Assembly (NCBI RefSeq): GCF_003312875.1
Contig: NZ_CP015163.1
Location: forward strand, 7,068,001 to 7,132,000
Reading direction: 5' to 3'
DNA: 64,000 nt
Origin: Amycolatopsis albispora
Lineage (GTDB): Bacteria; Actinomycetota; Actinomycetes; Mycobacteriales; Pseudonocardiaceae
The notes under the pieces were generated by a model. It made no database searches and was not told the origin of the DNA. It saw nothing but the letters and a program-made list of their open reading frames with translations. The number at the start of each line of letters is the position of its first letter. Position 1 is the stretch's first letter. Shown here piece by piece: positions 34,758-43,630 of this stretch. A program made the translations under genes and the position numbers.

Positions 34758-35626
34758 CCGATTTTGCCGTGCTGACGCCGAGTTACGCGCCGGACGCGCC
34801 GCTGTTCGAAGCGCTGCACCGGTCCGTGCTCGACCACACCGACGCGGTGCACCACGTGGTGGTGCCGCCCGCAGATCGCGCTTTGTTTGCCCGGTTCGAG
34901 GGCGATCGGTGTCGCATTTGGACATACCCCGAGCTGCTGCCGAAGCGGTACCTGGCCACGCCGAAGGCGGGGATCTGGCTCAACGCGAGGCGGCCGTGGC
35001 CGCCGGTGCGCGGCTGGGTGCTGCAGCAGGCGGTGAAGCTGGCGGCCGCCGCGCGGTTCGACGTCCGTGCCGTGCTGATGATGGACTCCGACGTGGTGCT
35101 CGTCCGCCGCACCACGGCGGAAAGTTTCGCGGTCAACGGCCGGATCGGGCTCTTCCGCGCGGAGAACGCGGTGCACGCGGGCATGCCGCGGCACGTGCGC
35201 TGGCACGCCGTCGCGCGTGAGCTGCTCGGGCTGCCGCCGTCGCCGGGACTGCCGTTGCCGGACTACGTCAGCCCGTTCAACGTGTGGGAACCCGCCGTGG
35301 TCCGGTTGCTGCAGGAACGCATTCAGGAGGTCAGCGGCAAGAGCTGGCTGGACCTGTTCACCGGGCGGCTGCACATCTCGGAGTTCGTGCTGTATGGCGT
35401 GTTCGCCGACGAGGTGCTCGGTGGTGTGCCGCGGGTGCCGTCGGATTCGCTGTACTGCCACACCTACTGGGACACCACCCCGCTCGACGAAGCCGGTGCG
35501 CTGGAGTTCGCCGGCCGCCTCGCCCCGGACGCGCTGGCCGTGATGATCTCCGCGAAGTCCGGTACCTCACCCGAAAACCGGCACACGGCCCTGCGGGCGT
35601 GCGTGGCCGCGACCAGACAGGACTGA
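34754..35626 (+). CDS. GT-A-like protein of unknown specificity (DUF6492-like)
   Basis: The 290-residue product begins DFAVLTPSYAPDAPLFEALHRSV, has the DxD-like motif LMMDSDVVLVRR (about residues 114-125) and later FNVWEPAVVRLLQERI and HISEFVLYGVFADEVLGG. Opening strand plus DSD motif fit a GT-A glycosyltransferase, and the protein resembles the group catalogued as DUF6492; I cannot check this here. It overlaps the GT2 gene by four bases and is followed two bases later by a methyltransferase gene, so it likely acts on the same glycan. Confidence 0.72.
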   Translation: MTDFAVLTPSYAPDAPLFEALHRSVLDHTDAVHHVVVPPADRALFARFEGDRCRIWTYPELLPKRYLATPKAGIWLNARRPWPPVRGWVLQQAVKLAAAARFDVRAVLMMDSDVVLVRRTTAESFAVNGRIGLFRAENAVHAGMPRHVRWHAVARELLGLPPSPGLPLPDYVSPFNVWEPAVVRLLQERIQEVSGKSWLDLFTGRLHISEFVLYGVFADEVLGGVPRVPSDSLYCHTYWDTTPLDEAGALEFAGRLAPDALAVMISAKSGTSPENRHTALRACVAATRQD

Positions 35627-35628
35627 GC

Positions 35629-36360
35629 ATGCGCGCATTCGGCTCCGAGGACTTCGCCCGCGCCTTCGAGCAGGTGGTGCTCGCCGGGCGGTGGCAGGAG
35701 GAACCGCGGTACTACCCGCGGTACCAGAGCAGGTACGAAGCCGTGCTGCACCGGTTCGCCGCGCTGGCGCCGGGCGAGCCGGTGGACGTGCTGGAGGTCG
35801 GCGGCGGGCAGCTGGCCGCGATGGCGCGGCACCTGTGGTCCGATCGCGCGACCGTCGCCGACATCACCGACGCGTGCTTCCCGACCCTGGCCGAGCAGGG
35901 CATCGAGACCTTCCGCTTCAACCTGGCGCTCGACGAAAGCGGCGGCGATCGCCGGTTCGACGTGATCCTGCTGTCGGAGGTGATCGAGCACCTGCCGGTG
36001 CCGGGGCACGTCGCGCTGCGGCGGCTGCGGGCCATGCTGCGCCCCGGCGGGCACCTGATCTGCACCACGCCGAACCTGTACCGGCTGCGGAACGTCGTCT
36101 ACCTGGCGCTCGGGCGGCCGATCTTCGACCACTTCGACACCCCGGGCGATCGCGGCTGCGGGCACGTGCTGGAGTACTCGGCCGAGCACCTGCGCTGGCA
36201 GATCGAACGGGCCGGTTTCGCCGACATCGAGCTGGAACTGCGGGAGTTCGCGCACGTCCCGCACCGCCGCACGGACCGGCTGCTGATGCGCGTCGGCAAG
36301 CCCCTGCTGCGCGTCCCTCGCTTCCGGGACAACCTGCTCGCGACGGCCGTGGCGCCCTGA
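35629..36360 (+). CDS. SAM-dependent methyltransferase (class I)
   Basis: The 243-residue product has the SAM-binding motif VDVLEVGGGQLAAMA (about residues 49-63), an acidic strand end in ATVADIT, and the FDVILLSEVIEHLPVPGH segment (about 110-127) with LRPGGHLICTTPN, standard for the Methyltransf_11/23 group. It likely methylates a sugar hydroxyl of the EPS unit or a lipid-linked intermediate. The ATG lies two bases after the previous stop. It is the last gene of the GT2 unit, followed by a change to the lipoprotein module. Confidence 0.85.
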   Translation: MRAFGSEDFARAFEQVVLAGRWQEEPRYYPRYQSRYEAVLHRFAALAPGEPVDVLEVGGGQLAAMARHLWSDRATVADITDACFPTLAEQGIETFRFNLALDESGGDRRFDVILLSEVIEHLPVPGHVALRRLRAMLRPGGHLICTTPNLYRLRNVVYLALGRPIFDHFDTPGDRGCGHVLEYSAEHLRWQIERAGFADIELELREFAHVPHRRTDRLLMRVGKPLLRVPRFRDNLLATAVAP

Positions 36361-36462
36361 TCAGCTGAACGGCGGACAAGCCCGGGCGGCGGCGTGTAAG
36401 TTACGTACGGCGTTCGGATGGTGACCCGTCGGTCGCCGATGGCCTCGGGGGAGGAGACCAGC

Positions 36463-36891
36463 TTGACCACGCCCGACACCCCACCCGGAAGCGGCGGCTT
36501 CCTGGACCAACTGGGCGACGCGGTTGGAGACCTGGGTAAACTGGCACATGCCACCGGCAGTTCCGCGGGGGCGCCTTCGGGTGGCTACTCGTTCGAACCC
36601 GATCAACTGAACGAAATCGCCCGAGAGTGGGATGACCTGGCGGAGGCCTACACGGGGGACATATTGCTAGCCGAGCGGCTCGCGCGGGTGGAGGGGCCTG
36701 GTGCCGAATACGCATCGGGGGACAACGCCCTGTGCGTACGTCAATCGGGGGAAGCGCTCCTGTCCGCGCTGTGGAGCCGGATCGAATACTGCCGGTCCCA
36801 GGCCGAGAAGTTTCGCGCGGCCGCCGGGCAATACGCCGAGGCCGAAGCCAGTGCCGGTGACCAGATCGGCAACCAAGGAGGTTCGCTCTAG
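36463..36891 (+). CDS. Helical ESX-associated protein with TTG start (second copy)
   Basis: The 142-residue product is a paralogue of 20036-20470: TTPD at the start, GGYSFEPDQLNEIAREWDDLAEAY, VEGPGAEYASGDNA, and a final helix that ends NQGGSL. The function is unknown. GGGGAGGAGACC precedes the TTG at 36463, and TTG plus TTPD is conserved in the paralogue. ATG codons at 36439 and 36418 are in frame but badly placed. The last codons contain AAGGAGG, which serves the next gene. The gene and its DUF3558 neighbours interrupt the EPS cluster. Confidence 0.75.
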   Translation: MTTPDTPPGSGGFLDQLGDAVGDLGKLAHATGSSAGAPSGGYSFEPDQLNEIAREWDDLAEAYTGDILLAERLARVEGPGAEYASGDNALCVRQSGEALLSALWSRIEYCRSQAEKFRAAAGQYAEAEASAGDQIGNQGGSL

Positions 36892-37527
36892 ATGCGCCGC
36901 TCGACCCGGAACCTGTGCTGGGCAGCCTGCCTGGTCCTGCTGCTCAGTGGCTGCGGAGGCAACGACGTGCCTGGCACGCCGACCGTGCCCACCGCGGGCG
37001 CGATCGAACCCTCACCGCCGCCCAGCGAACCAGCAGCAGATGTTTCCGGTGCCCCGAAGGTGGAGAACCCGCTCGACATCAGTGGGGCGGAAGCGCAGCC
37101 GTGCGAAATGCTCACCGATGCGCAGGTCACCGGCCTGCTCGGCACTGACATCAACGAGACCCGGGATGATCGCTCGGGCCCGACCTGCAGGTGGTACCGA
37201 TACGGGTCTCAGTCCGCGTCGGTCGCAGTCGGGGTCCCGAATGTCACCGACAACGGTCTCACTGCGATCTACGTTGCGGCGAATGACCAGACGTACAAGT
37301 TCTTCAAGGAAATGACCCCCGTTCGGGGCTACCCGGCGGTGGCCTGGGGCACCAATGACGACACCATGACAAGGGGCGTGTGCAACGTTGCCGTGGGGAC
37401 GTCCGACCGGGCCACCGTGGAAGCAACCGTGACGTTGTCGAAGCAGAACATCGGTACGAAGGATCCGTGTGAGGCGGCGCATCAGGTGTTGGACATGGTG
37501 ATCGGCAATATTCAAGGGTCCAACTGA
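36892..37527 (+). CDS. DUF3558-family lipoprotein (second locus, first copy)
   Basis: The 211-residue product has a signal peptide that ends in LLLSGC (lipidated Cys at about 21), a Pro-rich linker, and a DUF3558 domain with PCEMLTDAQVTGLLGTDINE, CRWYRYG and MTPVRGYPAVAWG. It is directly after the TTG-started gene. The next gene is a close tandem copy: long stretches of DNA are nearly identical, such as the part encoding KVENPLDISGAEAQPCEML. It is a surface-anchored protein of unknown function. Confidence 0.9.
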   Translation: MRRSTRNLCWAACLVLLLSGCGGNDVPGTPTVPTAGAIEPSPPPSEPAADVSGAPKVENPLDISGAEAQPCEMLTDAQVTGLLGTDINETRDDRSGPTCRWYRYGSQSASVAVGVPNVTDNGLTAIYVAANDQTYKFFKEMTPVRGYPAVAWGTNDDTMTRGVCNVAVGTSDRATVEATVTLSKQNIGTKDPCEAAHQVLDMVIGNIQGSN

Positions 37528-37557
37528 CGAACCGGTAAGCGAGGGGGTTCGCTGTAG

Positions 37558-38151
37558 ATGCGCCGCGTCACCTGGAGCGTGTTTTGCCTGGTGCTGCTGC
37601 TCAGTGGCTGCGGGGGCAAGGACGTGCCTGGTAAGCCGCTAGCGGGGTCGGTCGAAGCGGGGGTTCCCGGGTTTGGTGCGCCGAAGGTGGAGAACCCGCT
37701 CGATACCAGTGGGGCGGAAGCGCAGCCGTGTGAAATGCTCACTGATGCGCAGGTCACCGGCCTGCTCGGCACTGACATCAACGAAGTCAGAGGCGACCGC
37801 GGTGGCCCGGGTTGCCGGTGGTACAGCTACGAGTCGCAGGCCTCCGTTGCGGTCGACTTCCCGAAGATCACCGACAACGGCCTCACCGCCATCTACGCCG
37901 CAGCGAAGGACCACAGGTACAAGTTCTTCAAGGAAATGACCCCCGTTCGGGGTTACCCGGCGGTCGCCTGGGGCACTAACGACGAAACCATGACACACGG
38001 CGAGTGCCATGTCGCGGTGGGCACGTCGGATCAGTCGACGGTGGAGGCATCGGTGTCGTTGTCGAAGCAGAACGTCGGTACGAAGGATCCCTGCGAAGCC
38101 GCGCGTCAGGTGCTCGACATGGCGATCGGCAACCTCCACCGAACCCCCTGA
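37558..38151 (+). CDS. DUF3558-family lipoprotein (second locus, tandem copy)
   Basis: The 197-residue product has a lipobox LLLSGC (Cys at about 18), a shorter linker than the preceding paralogue, and the same DUF3558 domain. The two proteins differ mainly in the linker and at scattered positions (for example CRWYSYE versus CRWYRYG), which indicates a fairly recent tandem duplication. GAGGGGGTTCGCTGTAG precedes the ATG as its ribosome-binding site. A promoter-like element for the next operon begins six bases after the stop. Confidence 0.9.
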   Translation: MRRVTWSVFCLVLLLSGCGGKDVPGKPLAGSVEAGVPGFGAPKVENPLDTSGAEAQPCEMLTDAQVTGLLGTDINEVRGDRGGPGCRWYSYESQASVAVDFPKITDNGLTAIYAAAKDHRYKFFKEMTPVRGYPAVAWGTNDETMTHGECHVAVGTSDQSTVEASVSLSKQNVGTKDPCEAARQVLDMAIGNLHRTP

Positions 38152-38156
38152 GCAGC

Positions 38157-38182
38157 GGTAACGAATCCTCGCGAGGTGCGAC
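38157..38182 (+). promoter_or_regulatory. Putative ECF sigma-factor promoter (SigD/BldN type) of the wzz-wzy-wzx unit
   Basis: GGTAACG is followed at 16 nt by CGAC. The start codon of the first gene (38231) lies about 40 bases after the predicted initiation point, with GGAGGGG as the ribosome-binding site. This is one of the two best matches of the set. Confidence 0.6.
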
Positions 38183-38230
38183 TACACCAGTGACGCCTGG
38201 GCGCCCCAGGACCGGCTCGTGGAGGGGTAG

Positions 38231-38977
38231 ATGGACTTCTGGGGATTCGTTCAGCTCGCCCGCAGGCGGTGGTACGTGGTACTGCCCGCGCTCGCGGTGG
38301 CGCTCGGGCTGACCGCGTTCACCTACCTCTCCATCCCCACCCGCTACAGCTCGTCCGGCACGCTGGTCCTGACCGCCCCCTCCACCGGTGCCAAGGTTTC
38401 CGCCGAGGACACCACCGGCTCCCTCACCAACCCCCTGCTCTCCTTCGACGGCAGCCTGGTCATCTCCGCGCAGATCGTCTCCCAGATCCTCAACGACCCC
38501 CAGACCAAGGAGCAGGTCGGCGCCGGGCCGGAATCGGGTAGCACCTATCTGGCCAACAACGGCCAGACCAACGGGCCCTTCGTGTTCGTCACCACCGAAG
38601 CCACCTCCGAACAGGAGAGCCGCGACCTGGTGGCACGGGTGCTGGAGCGGGCCAGGACCGAGCTGGACAACCGGCAGCGCGCCGTGCAGGCACCCGAGTC
38701 GACCTTCATCAAGGTGCAGGACCTGGTGCAGCCCACCCAGCCCGAACCGCTGACCGGCGGCAAGATCCGGTTCGCCGGGGCCGCGCTCGTGCTGTCGCTG
38801 CTGCTCACCCTCGCGGGCACGTTCGCCTTCGACAGCGTGGCGCGCGCGATGCGGCGCCGTCGTGAGGAAGGGAAGGGCGAGCCCGCACGGCCGCGGCTGG
38901 AGAACGGGCAGCCGGACGACGACGCGACCGTTTTCATCGCGAGCGTCGGGCCGTTGCAGTCCGAGCCAAGACGCTGA
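38231..38977 (+). CDS. Wzz-type chain-length/EPS co-polymerase protein without kinase domain
   Basis: The 248-residue product has a membrane helix near residues 16-36, an extracytoplasmic part with STGAKVSAEDTTGSLTNPLLSF, and a second helix near 176-196, the plan of polysaccharide co-polymerases (Wzz/YveK). The usual Pro-rich start of the second helix is seen (VQPTQPEPLTGGKIRFAGAA). The cytoplasmic tail is short, basic and acidic in turn, with no tyrosine-kinase (Wzc/BY-kinase) domain. It likely helps set the length or export of the EPS chain together with the next two genes. Confidence 0.8.
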   Translation: MDFWGFVQLARRRWYVVLPALAVALGLTAFTYLSIPTRYSSSGTLVLTAPSTGAKVSAEDTTGSLTNPLLSFDGSLVISAQIVSQILNDPQTKEQVGAGPESGSTYLANNGQTNGPFVFVTTEATSEQESRDLVARVLERARTELDNRQRAVQAPESTFIKVQDLVQPTQPEPLTGGKIRFAGAALVLSLLLTLAGTFAFDSVARAMRRRREEGKGEPARPRLENGQPDDDATVFIASVGPLQSEPRR

Positions 38978-38988
38978 CGGAGACCGGC

Positions 38989-40353
38989 GTGCCGACCGCG
39001 CCCCTGGCCGAGCCGATCTGGAAGCGGATCGACGGCGCCGGGCTGGTGTGCGTCTACCTGGCGATGCTGCTGATCGTCCCGGCGCGCCTGGTCTTCTCCC
39101 GCATCCCGATGACGCTGGCGCCGACCATCGCCTTCGCCGCGCTGCTCGGCGTGCTGTGGTTGTGCAGCCAGCTGGTCGACACGCTCGGTGTGGCCAAGGG
39201 GCACAACGCACCCCGCGTCGCGCTCGCCTGCTTCCTCGCGGCGAACCTGATCACCTACGGCGTCGCGACCCGGCGGTACCTGCCCGACGACGAGCTGAAC
39301 TTGGCCGACAGCGGGATGATCCGGATCACCGCGATGACCGCGCTCGGCGTTTTTGTCTGCGACACGGTGACCGTGCGCGAGCGGCTGAACCGCGTGCTGC
39401 GCGTGCTGGTCACGGTGATCGCGATCTGCGCGGGCATCGGGCTGGTGCAGTTCGCGCTGGACCTCGACCTGACGCAGTACCTGAACTTCCCCGGCCTGCG
39501 CGCCACCTCGGAGTACAGCAACCCGGAACGCGCCAGCTTCCGGCGGCCGTCCGGCACCACGAACCACCCGATCGAATTCGGCGTGGTGTGCGCGCTGGCG
39601 ATCCCGTTCGCCGCGCACTACCTGTTCCGCGCGATGGACCGCGGCGAGCCGCGCTGGCTGTGGGCGCTGTGCCTGTGCGCGGTCGGCGGTGGCGCGCTGG
39701 TTTCGTTGTCCCGCACCGCGATCCTCAGCCTCGCGGTGGTGCTGCTGGTGGTGCTCGCCACCGTGCGCGGCCGGCGCAGGCTGGTGGTGGCCGGGATGTC
39801 GCTCGGCTTCGCCTCGGCCGCGGTGCTGGCGGTGCCCGGCCTGTTCGGCACGATCTACGCGCTTTTCGCCAACATCGACACCGATCCGAGCGTCACCTCG
39901 CGCACCGACGACTACGACGAGGCGTGGCGGCACATCGCGCTGCACCCGGTGTCCGGCCGCGGCTTCGGCACCTTCCTGCCGGACAAGTACCTGATCCTCG
40001 ACAACCAGTACCTGATGACGCTGATCGAGACCGGCTGGATCGGGCTGGTCACCTTCGTCGGCATGTTCGTGGTGGGGCTGTACGCGGCGGTGCGGGTGTG
40101 CGTGATCAGCCGGAACCGCGAGCTGCGCAGCCTGGCGGGCGCGATGATCTCGGCGATGCTCATCGCGTTGATCTCGGCGGCCACCTTCGACCTGCTGAGC
40201 TTCAGCGTGATCGCCGGGCTCAGCTTCTTCTCCGTGGGGCTGTGCGGTGCGCTGCTGCGGATCGCGCGTGCGGAGAACCCGCCGCCGGCTCGGATCGGCC
40301 GCGTGACCTGGACGCAGAAGTTCAAGGCGAGCCTGAAGGCGGGAGCGGAATGA
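38989..40353 (+). CDS. O-antigen ligase/polymerase-like membrane protein (Wzy type)
   Basis: The 454-residue product has about eleven to twelve hydrophobic helices and a large extracytoplasmic loop near residues 285-345, with VTSRTDDYDEAWRHIALHPVSGRGFGTFLPD, the conserved loop of the O-antigen ligase/polymerase (Wzy_C) family. It most likely polymerises lipid-linked repeat units outside the membrane. The GTG start at 38989 follows ACGGAGA. Its stop overlaps the flippase gene by four bases. Assignment as polymerase rather than ligase is inferred from the Wzx and Wzz neighbours. Confidence 0.82.
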   Translation: MPTAPLAEPIWKRIDGAGLVCVYLAMLLIVPARLVFSRIPMTLAPTIAFAALLGVLWLCSQLVDTLGVAKGHNAPRVALACFLAANLITYGVATRRYLPDDELNLADSGMIRITAMTALGVFVCDTVTVRERLNRVLRVLVTVIAICAGIGLVQFALDLDLTQYLNFPGLRATSEYSNPERASFRRPSGTTNHPIEFGVVCALAIPFAAHYLFRAMDRGEPRWLWALCLCAVGGGALVSLSRTAILSLAVVLLVVLATVRGRRRLVVAGMSLGFASAAVLAVPGLFGTIYALFANIDTDPSVTSRTDDYDEAWRHIALHPVSGRGFGTFLPDKYLILDNQYLMTLIETGWIGLVTFVGMFVVGLYAAVRVCVISRNRELRSLAGAMISAMLIALISAATFDLLSFSVIAGLSFFSVGLCGALLRIARAENPPPARIGRVTWTQKFKASLKAGAE

Positions 40354-41771
40354 CCACCCAGGACGAGGCGCCGCCGAAGGTCCGGCGGGCGCTGGTGCTG
40401 AGCCTGCTGAACACGGTGCTCGGCAAGTTCGGCGGGTTTTTCGTCTCGTTGCTGCTGGCCAGGTTGCTGGCGCCGGAGGACTTCGGGGTGTTCGCGGTGG
40501 CGCTGGTGGCCCTGCAGGCCGTGCTGTCGCTGAACGAGCTGGGCGTGAGCCTGGCGATCGTGCGGTGGCAGGGCGATCCACGCACGATCGCGCCGACGGT
40601 GACCACGATTTCGACGGTGTCCAGCGCGCTGCTGTACGCCGGGTGCTGGTTCGGCGCGCCCGCCTTCGCCGAGGCGATGGGCTCACCGGAGGCGGTGGGC
40701 GTGCTGCGATTGCTGTGCGTGTCGGTGCTCATCGACGGGGTCACCGCGACCGCGGTGCAGCTGGTGAACCGGGCGTTCCGGCAGGGCGCGCAACTCGCCG
40801 CGGACCTGCTGAACCTCGTGGTGACGTGCGGGCTGACGGTGACGCTGGCGCTCGACGGCGCGGGGGCGTGGAGCCTGGCGTGGGGGCAGCTGGCCGGGAA
40901 CGCGTTGTCGGCGTTGATGTTGCTGAAGCTGGTCGACTACTGGCCGCGGCCGGGGTTCGACCGGCGGCAGGCGCGGGAACTGCTGGCGTTCGGGCTGCCG
41001 CTGGCGGCGGCGAGCTTTGTCGTTTTTGCCATGCTGAACGTGGACTACGTGGTGATCGGGCGGCTGCTGGACGTCACGGCGCTGGGCTTCTACGTGGTCG
41101 CGTTCAACCTGTCGAGCTGGCCGGTGAACACGTTTTCCGTGGTGATGCGCCGGGTTTCACTGGCGGCTTTCGCCCGGGTGCAGGACGAGGTGGCTACGCG
41201 CGGGGAGGCGCTGACGCGGCTGGCCGTGCTGCTGGCGGTGCCGACGCTGCCGGTGTGCGCGGCGCTGGGGGTGCTGGCCTTGCCCGCGGTGACCACTTTG
41301 TACGGGGCCAAGTGGGCCACGGCGGCGGCTGTGGTGCAGTTCCTGGCGATCCTGGGCGTGGTACGGGTTTTCGCCGAGCTGTGTTACGACTTCCTGGTGG
41401 CGCTGGGCAAGTCGCGGGTCTGCCTGTGGTTGCAGGTGGGGTGGTTCCTGGCGCTGGCGGTCGCGTTGCCGGTGGGCGCGTTGGTGGACGGCATCGCGGG
41501 GGTGGCGGCGATGCACGCGTTGGTGGCCGCGCTGGTGATCCTGCCCGCTTTCGCGTGGATGGTGCGGCGGACGGGCGTTTCGCTGCGGGCGTTGGGCGTG
41601 GCGTTGTGGCGGCCGGTGGTGGGGGTGGTGGCGATGGTGGTGGTGATGTTCGGCGTGCGGTTTGTCACCGAGCCGTCGGCGTTGCAGTTGTTCTTGGGTA
41701 TTGGTCTTGGTTTGCTCGCCTACGTTCCCTTTGTGTGGCGGCTGCGTCACGTGCTGCGCGAATTGCGCTGA
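40350..41771 (+). CDS. MOP-family lipid-linked oligosaccharide flippase (Wzx type)
   Basis: The 473-residue product has about fourteen hydrophobic helices and the N-terminal pattern LNTVLGKFGGFFVSLLLARLLAPEDFGVFAVAL (about residues 20-52), typical of polysaccharide-type MOP flippases. It likely moves undecaprenyl-linked repeat units across the inner membrane. The ATG is inside the end of the Wzy-type gene. From about 40600 the codon bias shifts to G-rich wobble positions with more GCG/GTG/GGG than neighbours, but no other sign of transfer is visible. The stop lies three bases from the convergent next gene. Confidence 0.88.
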   Translation: MTTQDEAPPKVRRALVLSLLNTVLGKFGGFFVSLLLARLLAPEDFGVFAVALVALQAVLSLNELGVSLAIVRWQGDPRTIAPTVTTISTVSSALLYAGCWFGAPAFAEAMGSPEAVGVLRLLCVSVLIDGVTATAVQLVNRAFRQGAQLAADLLNLVVTCGLTVTLALDGAGAWSLAWGQLAGNALSALMLLKLVDYWPRPGFDRRQARELLAFGLPLAAASFVVFAMLNVDYVVIGRLLDVTALGFYVVAFNLSSWPVNTFSVVMRRVSLAAFARVQDEVATRGEALTRLAVLLAVPTLPVCAALGVLALPAVTTLYGAKWATAAAVVQFLAILGVVRVFAELCYDFLVALGKSRVCLWLQVGWFLALAVALPVGALVDGIAGVAAMHALVAALVILPAFAWMVRRTGVSLRALGVALWRPVVGVVAMVVVMFGVRFVTEPSALQLFLGIGLGLLAYVPFVWRLRHVLRELR

Positions 41772-41774
41772 CGC

Positions 41775-43061
41775 CTAACCTCCGGTGATTTTGTAGACGT
41801 GGTAGCTGTGTTCGGCGGTGAAGGTGTCGGTGAGGGTGCCGTTCACCACGGGAATGCTGCGGTTTTCGAACAGCACGGTCGCCTCACCGCCCAGTCCGGC
41901 GGGCAGGGTCAGCGTGTGCGCGCCCGGCGCACTTCCCTGGCCTGGCATGGCGAAGATGTAGGTGGCGCCGTCGTGTCGCTTGAACATGGTGTCCAGGTCC
42001 GGGCTGAACCGGTGCACCAGCGACTGCGTGTTCAGCACCGGCGCCAGCTCGGTGATCCGCCGGTTCACCTCGGTCACGGCGGGCCGGATGGCGGCACCGC
42101 AGGCATCGCGCAGCACGTGTTGTGAGATGCACTCGCCGCCGAAGTTGTGGTTGAAGTAGATGATGCCCCGCGCTTCGTGGATCAGGGAGTTGAACACCGC
42201 GCCCGCCAGCTGCTCGCCGGTGATGGTGGGCGAATCCGCTTCGGTGAACGGGTGGCCGGTTTCGATCAGGGCGTAGATCGGCTGCAGCTCCCCGTCGGCC
42301 TGGTCGAGCGACCGCATCCGGTCCATGGTGCGCCCGTAGTTGGACGCCACCCGGCACTGTGACGGCGGCACCCCGATCGCCGGGCCTTCCGACGGCGACG
42401 TGCAGATGTTCGGATCCGTGTACCAGTACAGATCCGCCGACACCGCGGTGGTGTAGTCGTTGACGAACGGCCGCGCCTGCTCGTCGGTCTCCCAGAACAT
42501 CACGCCCTTGCCGAAGTTCGCATAACGCAGGCGGCCGTCGGGCGGCAGCTTGTCCAAAAGGGACTTCAGCACGGTGTACCCGCACGGGCCGCCGACGCAC
42601 ACCTCACCCTGGCCGGGGGAGTTCCCGGTCCAGGTGCCGTGGCCCGGCCCCGCCCACATGTCGGGTTCGTCGGTGAGCGTCCAGCCGACCGTCTCCGGCC
42701 CGGCTTCGGCGTTGGGACCGCTGGGAAGGGCGTGCATCCCGGCCTCGCGCACCAGCGGCAGCGAGCTGTTCGCGGTCAGTTCGAAGTAGGTGTTGATCCC
42801 GGCGGCCTTGTCGATCTCGGTGTCCTTCGGGGCGAGCACCGATTCGAACCAGACGCCGATGGGGAAGAACGACGGGTCGGTCCAGGCGGCGGCCTTGTCG
42901 AACGCCGAATAGTACGACGGGCCGCCTTCCCAGGGCACCGAAGCGAAGGTCACCGGTGCCGGGAGCCTGCTGGTGGACCCAGTGGACACCGGCGCGGCGG
43001 GGGCGCAGGCGAGCGTGACCAGCACGGTTCCGCACAGCGCTGCCTGCCGCGCCGCCCTCAT
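41775..43061 (-). CDS. Secreted glycoside-hydrolase-like protein
   Basis: The 428-residue product has a signal sequence (VLVTLACAPAAPVS, possible lipid site at Cys-19 or so). A TIM-barrel-like domain follows, with SFFPIGVWFESVLAP, AGINTYFELTANSS and TVGWTLTDEPDMW (about 120-132). DEP in such a place matches the acid/base region of clan GH-A-like enzymes. The C-terminal part is a small beta domain (GEATVLFENRSIPVVNGTLTD). It could trim or modify the secreted polysaccharide, as cluster-encoded hydrolases often do. The ATG at 43061 overlaps the acetyltransferase stop, and this is the last gene of the long minus-strand operon. Confidence 0.68.
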   Translation of the reverse strand: MRAARQAALCGTVLVTLACAPAAPVSTGSTSRLPAPVTFASVPWEGGPSYYSAFDKAAAWTDPSFFPIGVWFESVLAPKDTEIDKAAGINTYFELTANSSLPLVREAGMHALPSGPNAEAGPETVGWTLTDEPDMWAGPGHGTWTGNSPGQGEVCVGGPCGYTVLKSLLDKLPPDGRLRYANFGKGVMFWETDEQARPFVNDYTTAVSADLYWYTDPNICTSPSEGPAIGVPPSQCRVASNYGRTMDRMRSLDQADGELQPIYALIETGHPFTEADSPTITGEQLAGAVFNSLIHEARGIIYFNHNFGGECISQHVLRDACGAAIRPAVTEVNRRITELAPVLNTQSLVHRFSPDLDTMFKRHDGATYIFAMPGQGSAPGAHTLTLPAGLGGEATVLFENRSIPVVNGTLTDTFTAEHSYHVYKITGG

Positions 43062-43630
43062 GCCGTTCGCCGCCGCAGGCCGCGGCCGTCGTCGCGGTGT
43101 TCGTAGACCGACTGGCACCCGGCGCAGGTCAGCGAGGCGTCCAGCGGCTCACCGCATTCGCACACCCAGCCCTTCTGCCGTGCCGGGTTGCCCGCGACAA
43201 AGGCGTGCGCCGGCACGTCCCCCGTGACCACCGCACCGGCCGCGGCGAAGGCGTGCTCACCGATTTCCGTGCCGCACACCACCACCACGCCCGCGCCAAG
43301 CGTCGCGCCGTGGCGGACCTTGGTCAGCAGCAGCGAATCCGGGCCGCGCTTGATGTGCGCGCGAGGGCGCAGGTCATTGGTGAACACCACGTTCGGTCCG
43401 AGGAAAACGTCGTTCTCACAGGTCACTCCACGGAAGACGAGGGTCGAGTTCTTCACCGTCACGTTGTCGCCCAGCACCGCGCCGTCTTCGACGAACGCAC
43501 CGTCGCAGATGTTGCAGTCCTTGCCGACCTTCGCCCCCGGCAGCACGTGCGCGAACGCCCACACCCGCGTGCCCGCGCCGACCTGGTCGCTTTCGCACAA
43601 CCCGTGGGGGTGCACCCGAACCTCGGTCAT
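43058..43630 (-). CDS. Left-handed beta-helix N-acetyltransferase (WbpD-like)
   Basis: The 190-residue product is made of hexapeptide repeats (VGAGTRVWAFAHVLPGAKVG, ICDGAFVEDGAVLGDNVTV, DVFLGPNVVFTNDLRPRAHI) with LGAGVVVVCGTEIGEHAFAAAGAVVTGDVPAHAFVAGNPAR, close to WbpD of Pseudomonas aeruginosa. That enzyme acetylates the 3-amino group of a UDP-GlcNAcA-derived sugar. A four-cysteine C-terminal stretch (CECGE...CAGC) looks like a small zinc knuckle, common in this subgroup. It follows the WbpE-like aminotransferase with a four-base overlap. Confidence 0.85.
   Translation of the reverse strand: MTEVRVHPHGLCESDQVGAGTRVWAFAHVLPGAKVGKDCNICDGAFVEDGAVLGDNVTVKNSTLVFRGVTCENDVFLGPNVVFTNDLRPRAHIKRGPDSLLLTKVRHGATLGAGVVVVCGTEIGEHAFAAAGAVVTGDVPAHAFVAGNPARQKGWVCECGEPLDASLTCAGCQSVYEHRDDGRGLRRRTA

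Noticed and set aside
38862..40349. Long in-frame extension upstream of the flippase gene
   Set aside because: It overlaps the Wzz- and Wzy-type genes fully, has Arg/Gly/Ala-rich shadow composition, and the ATG at 40350 gives the normal flippase N-terminus.
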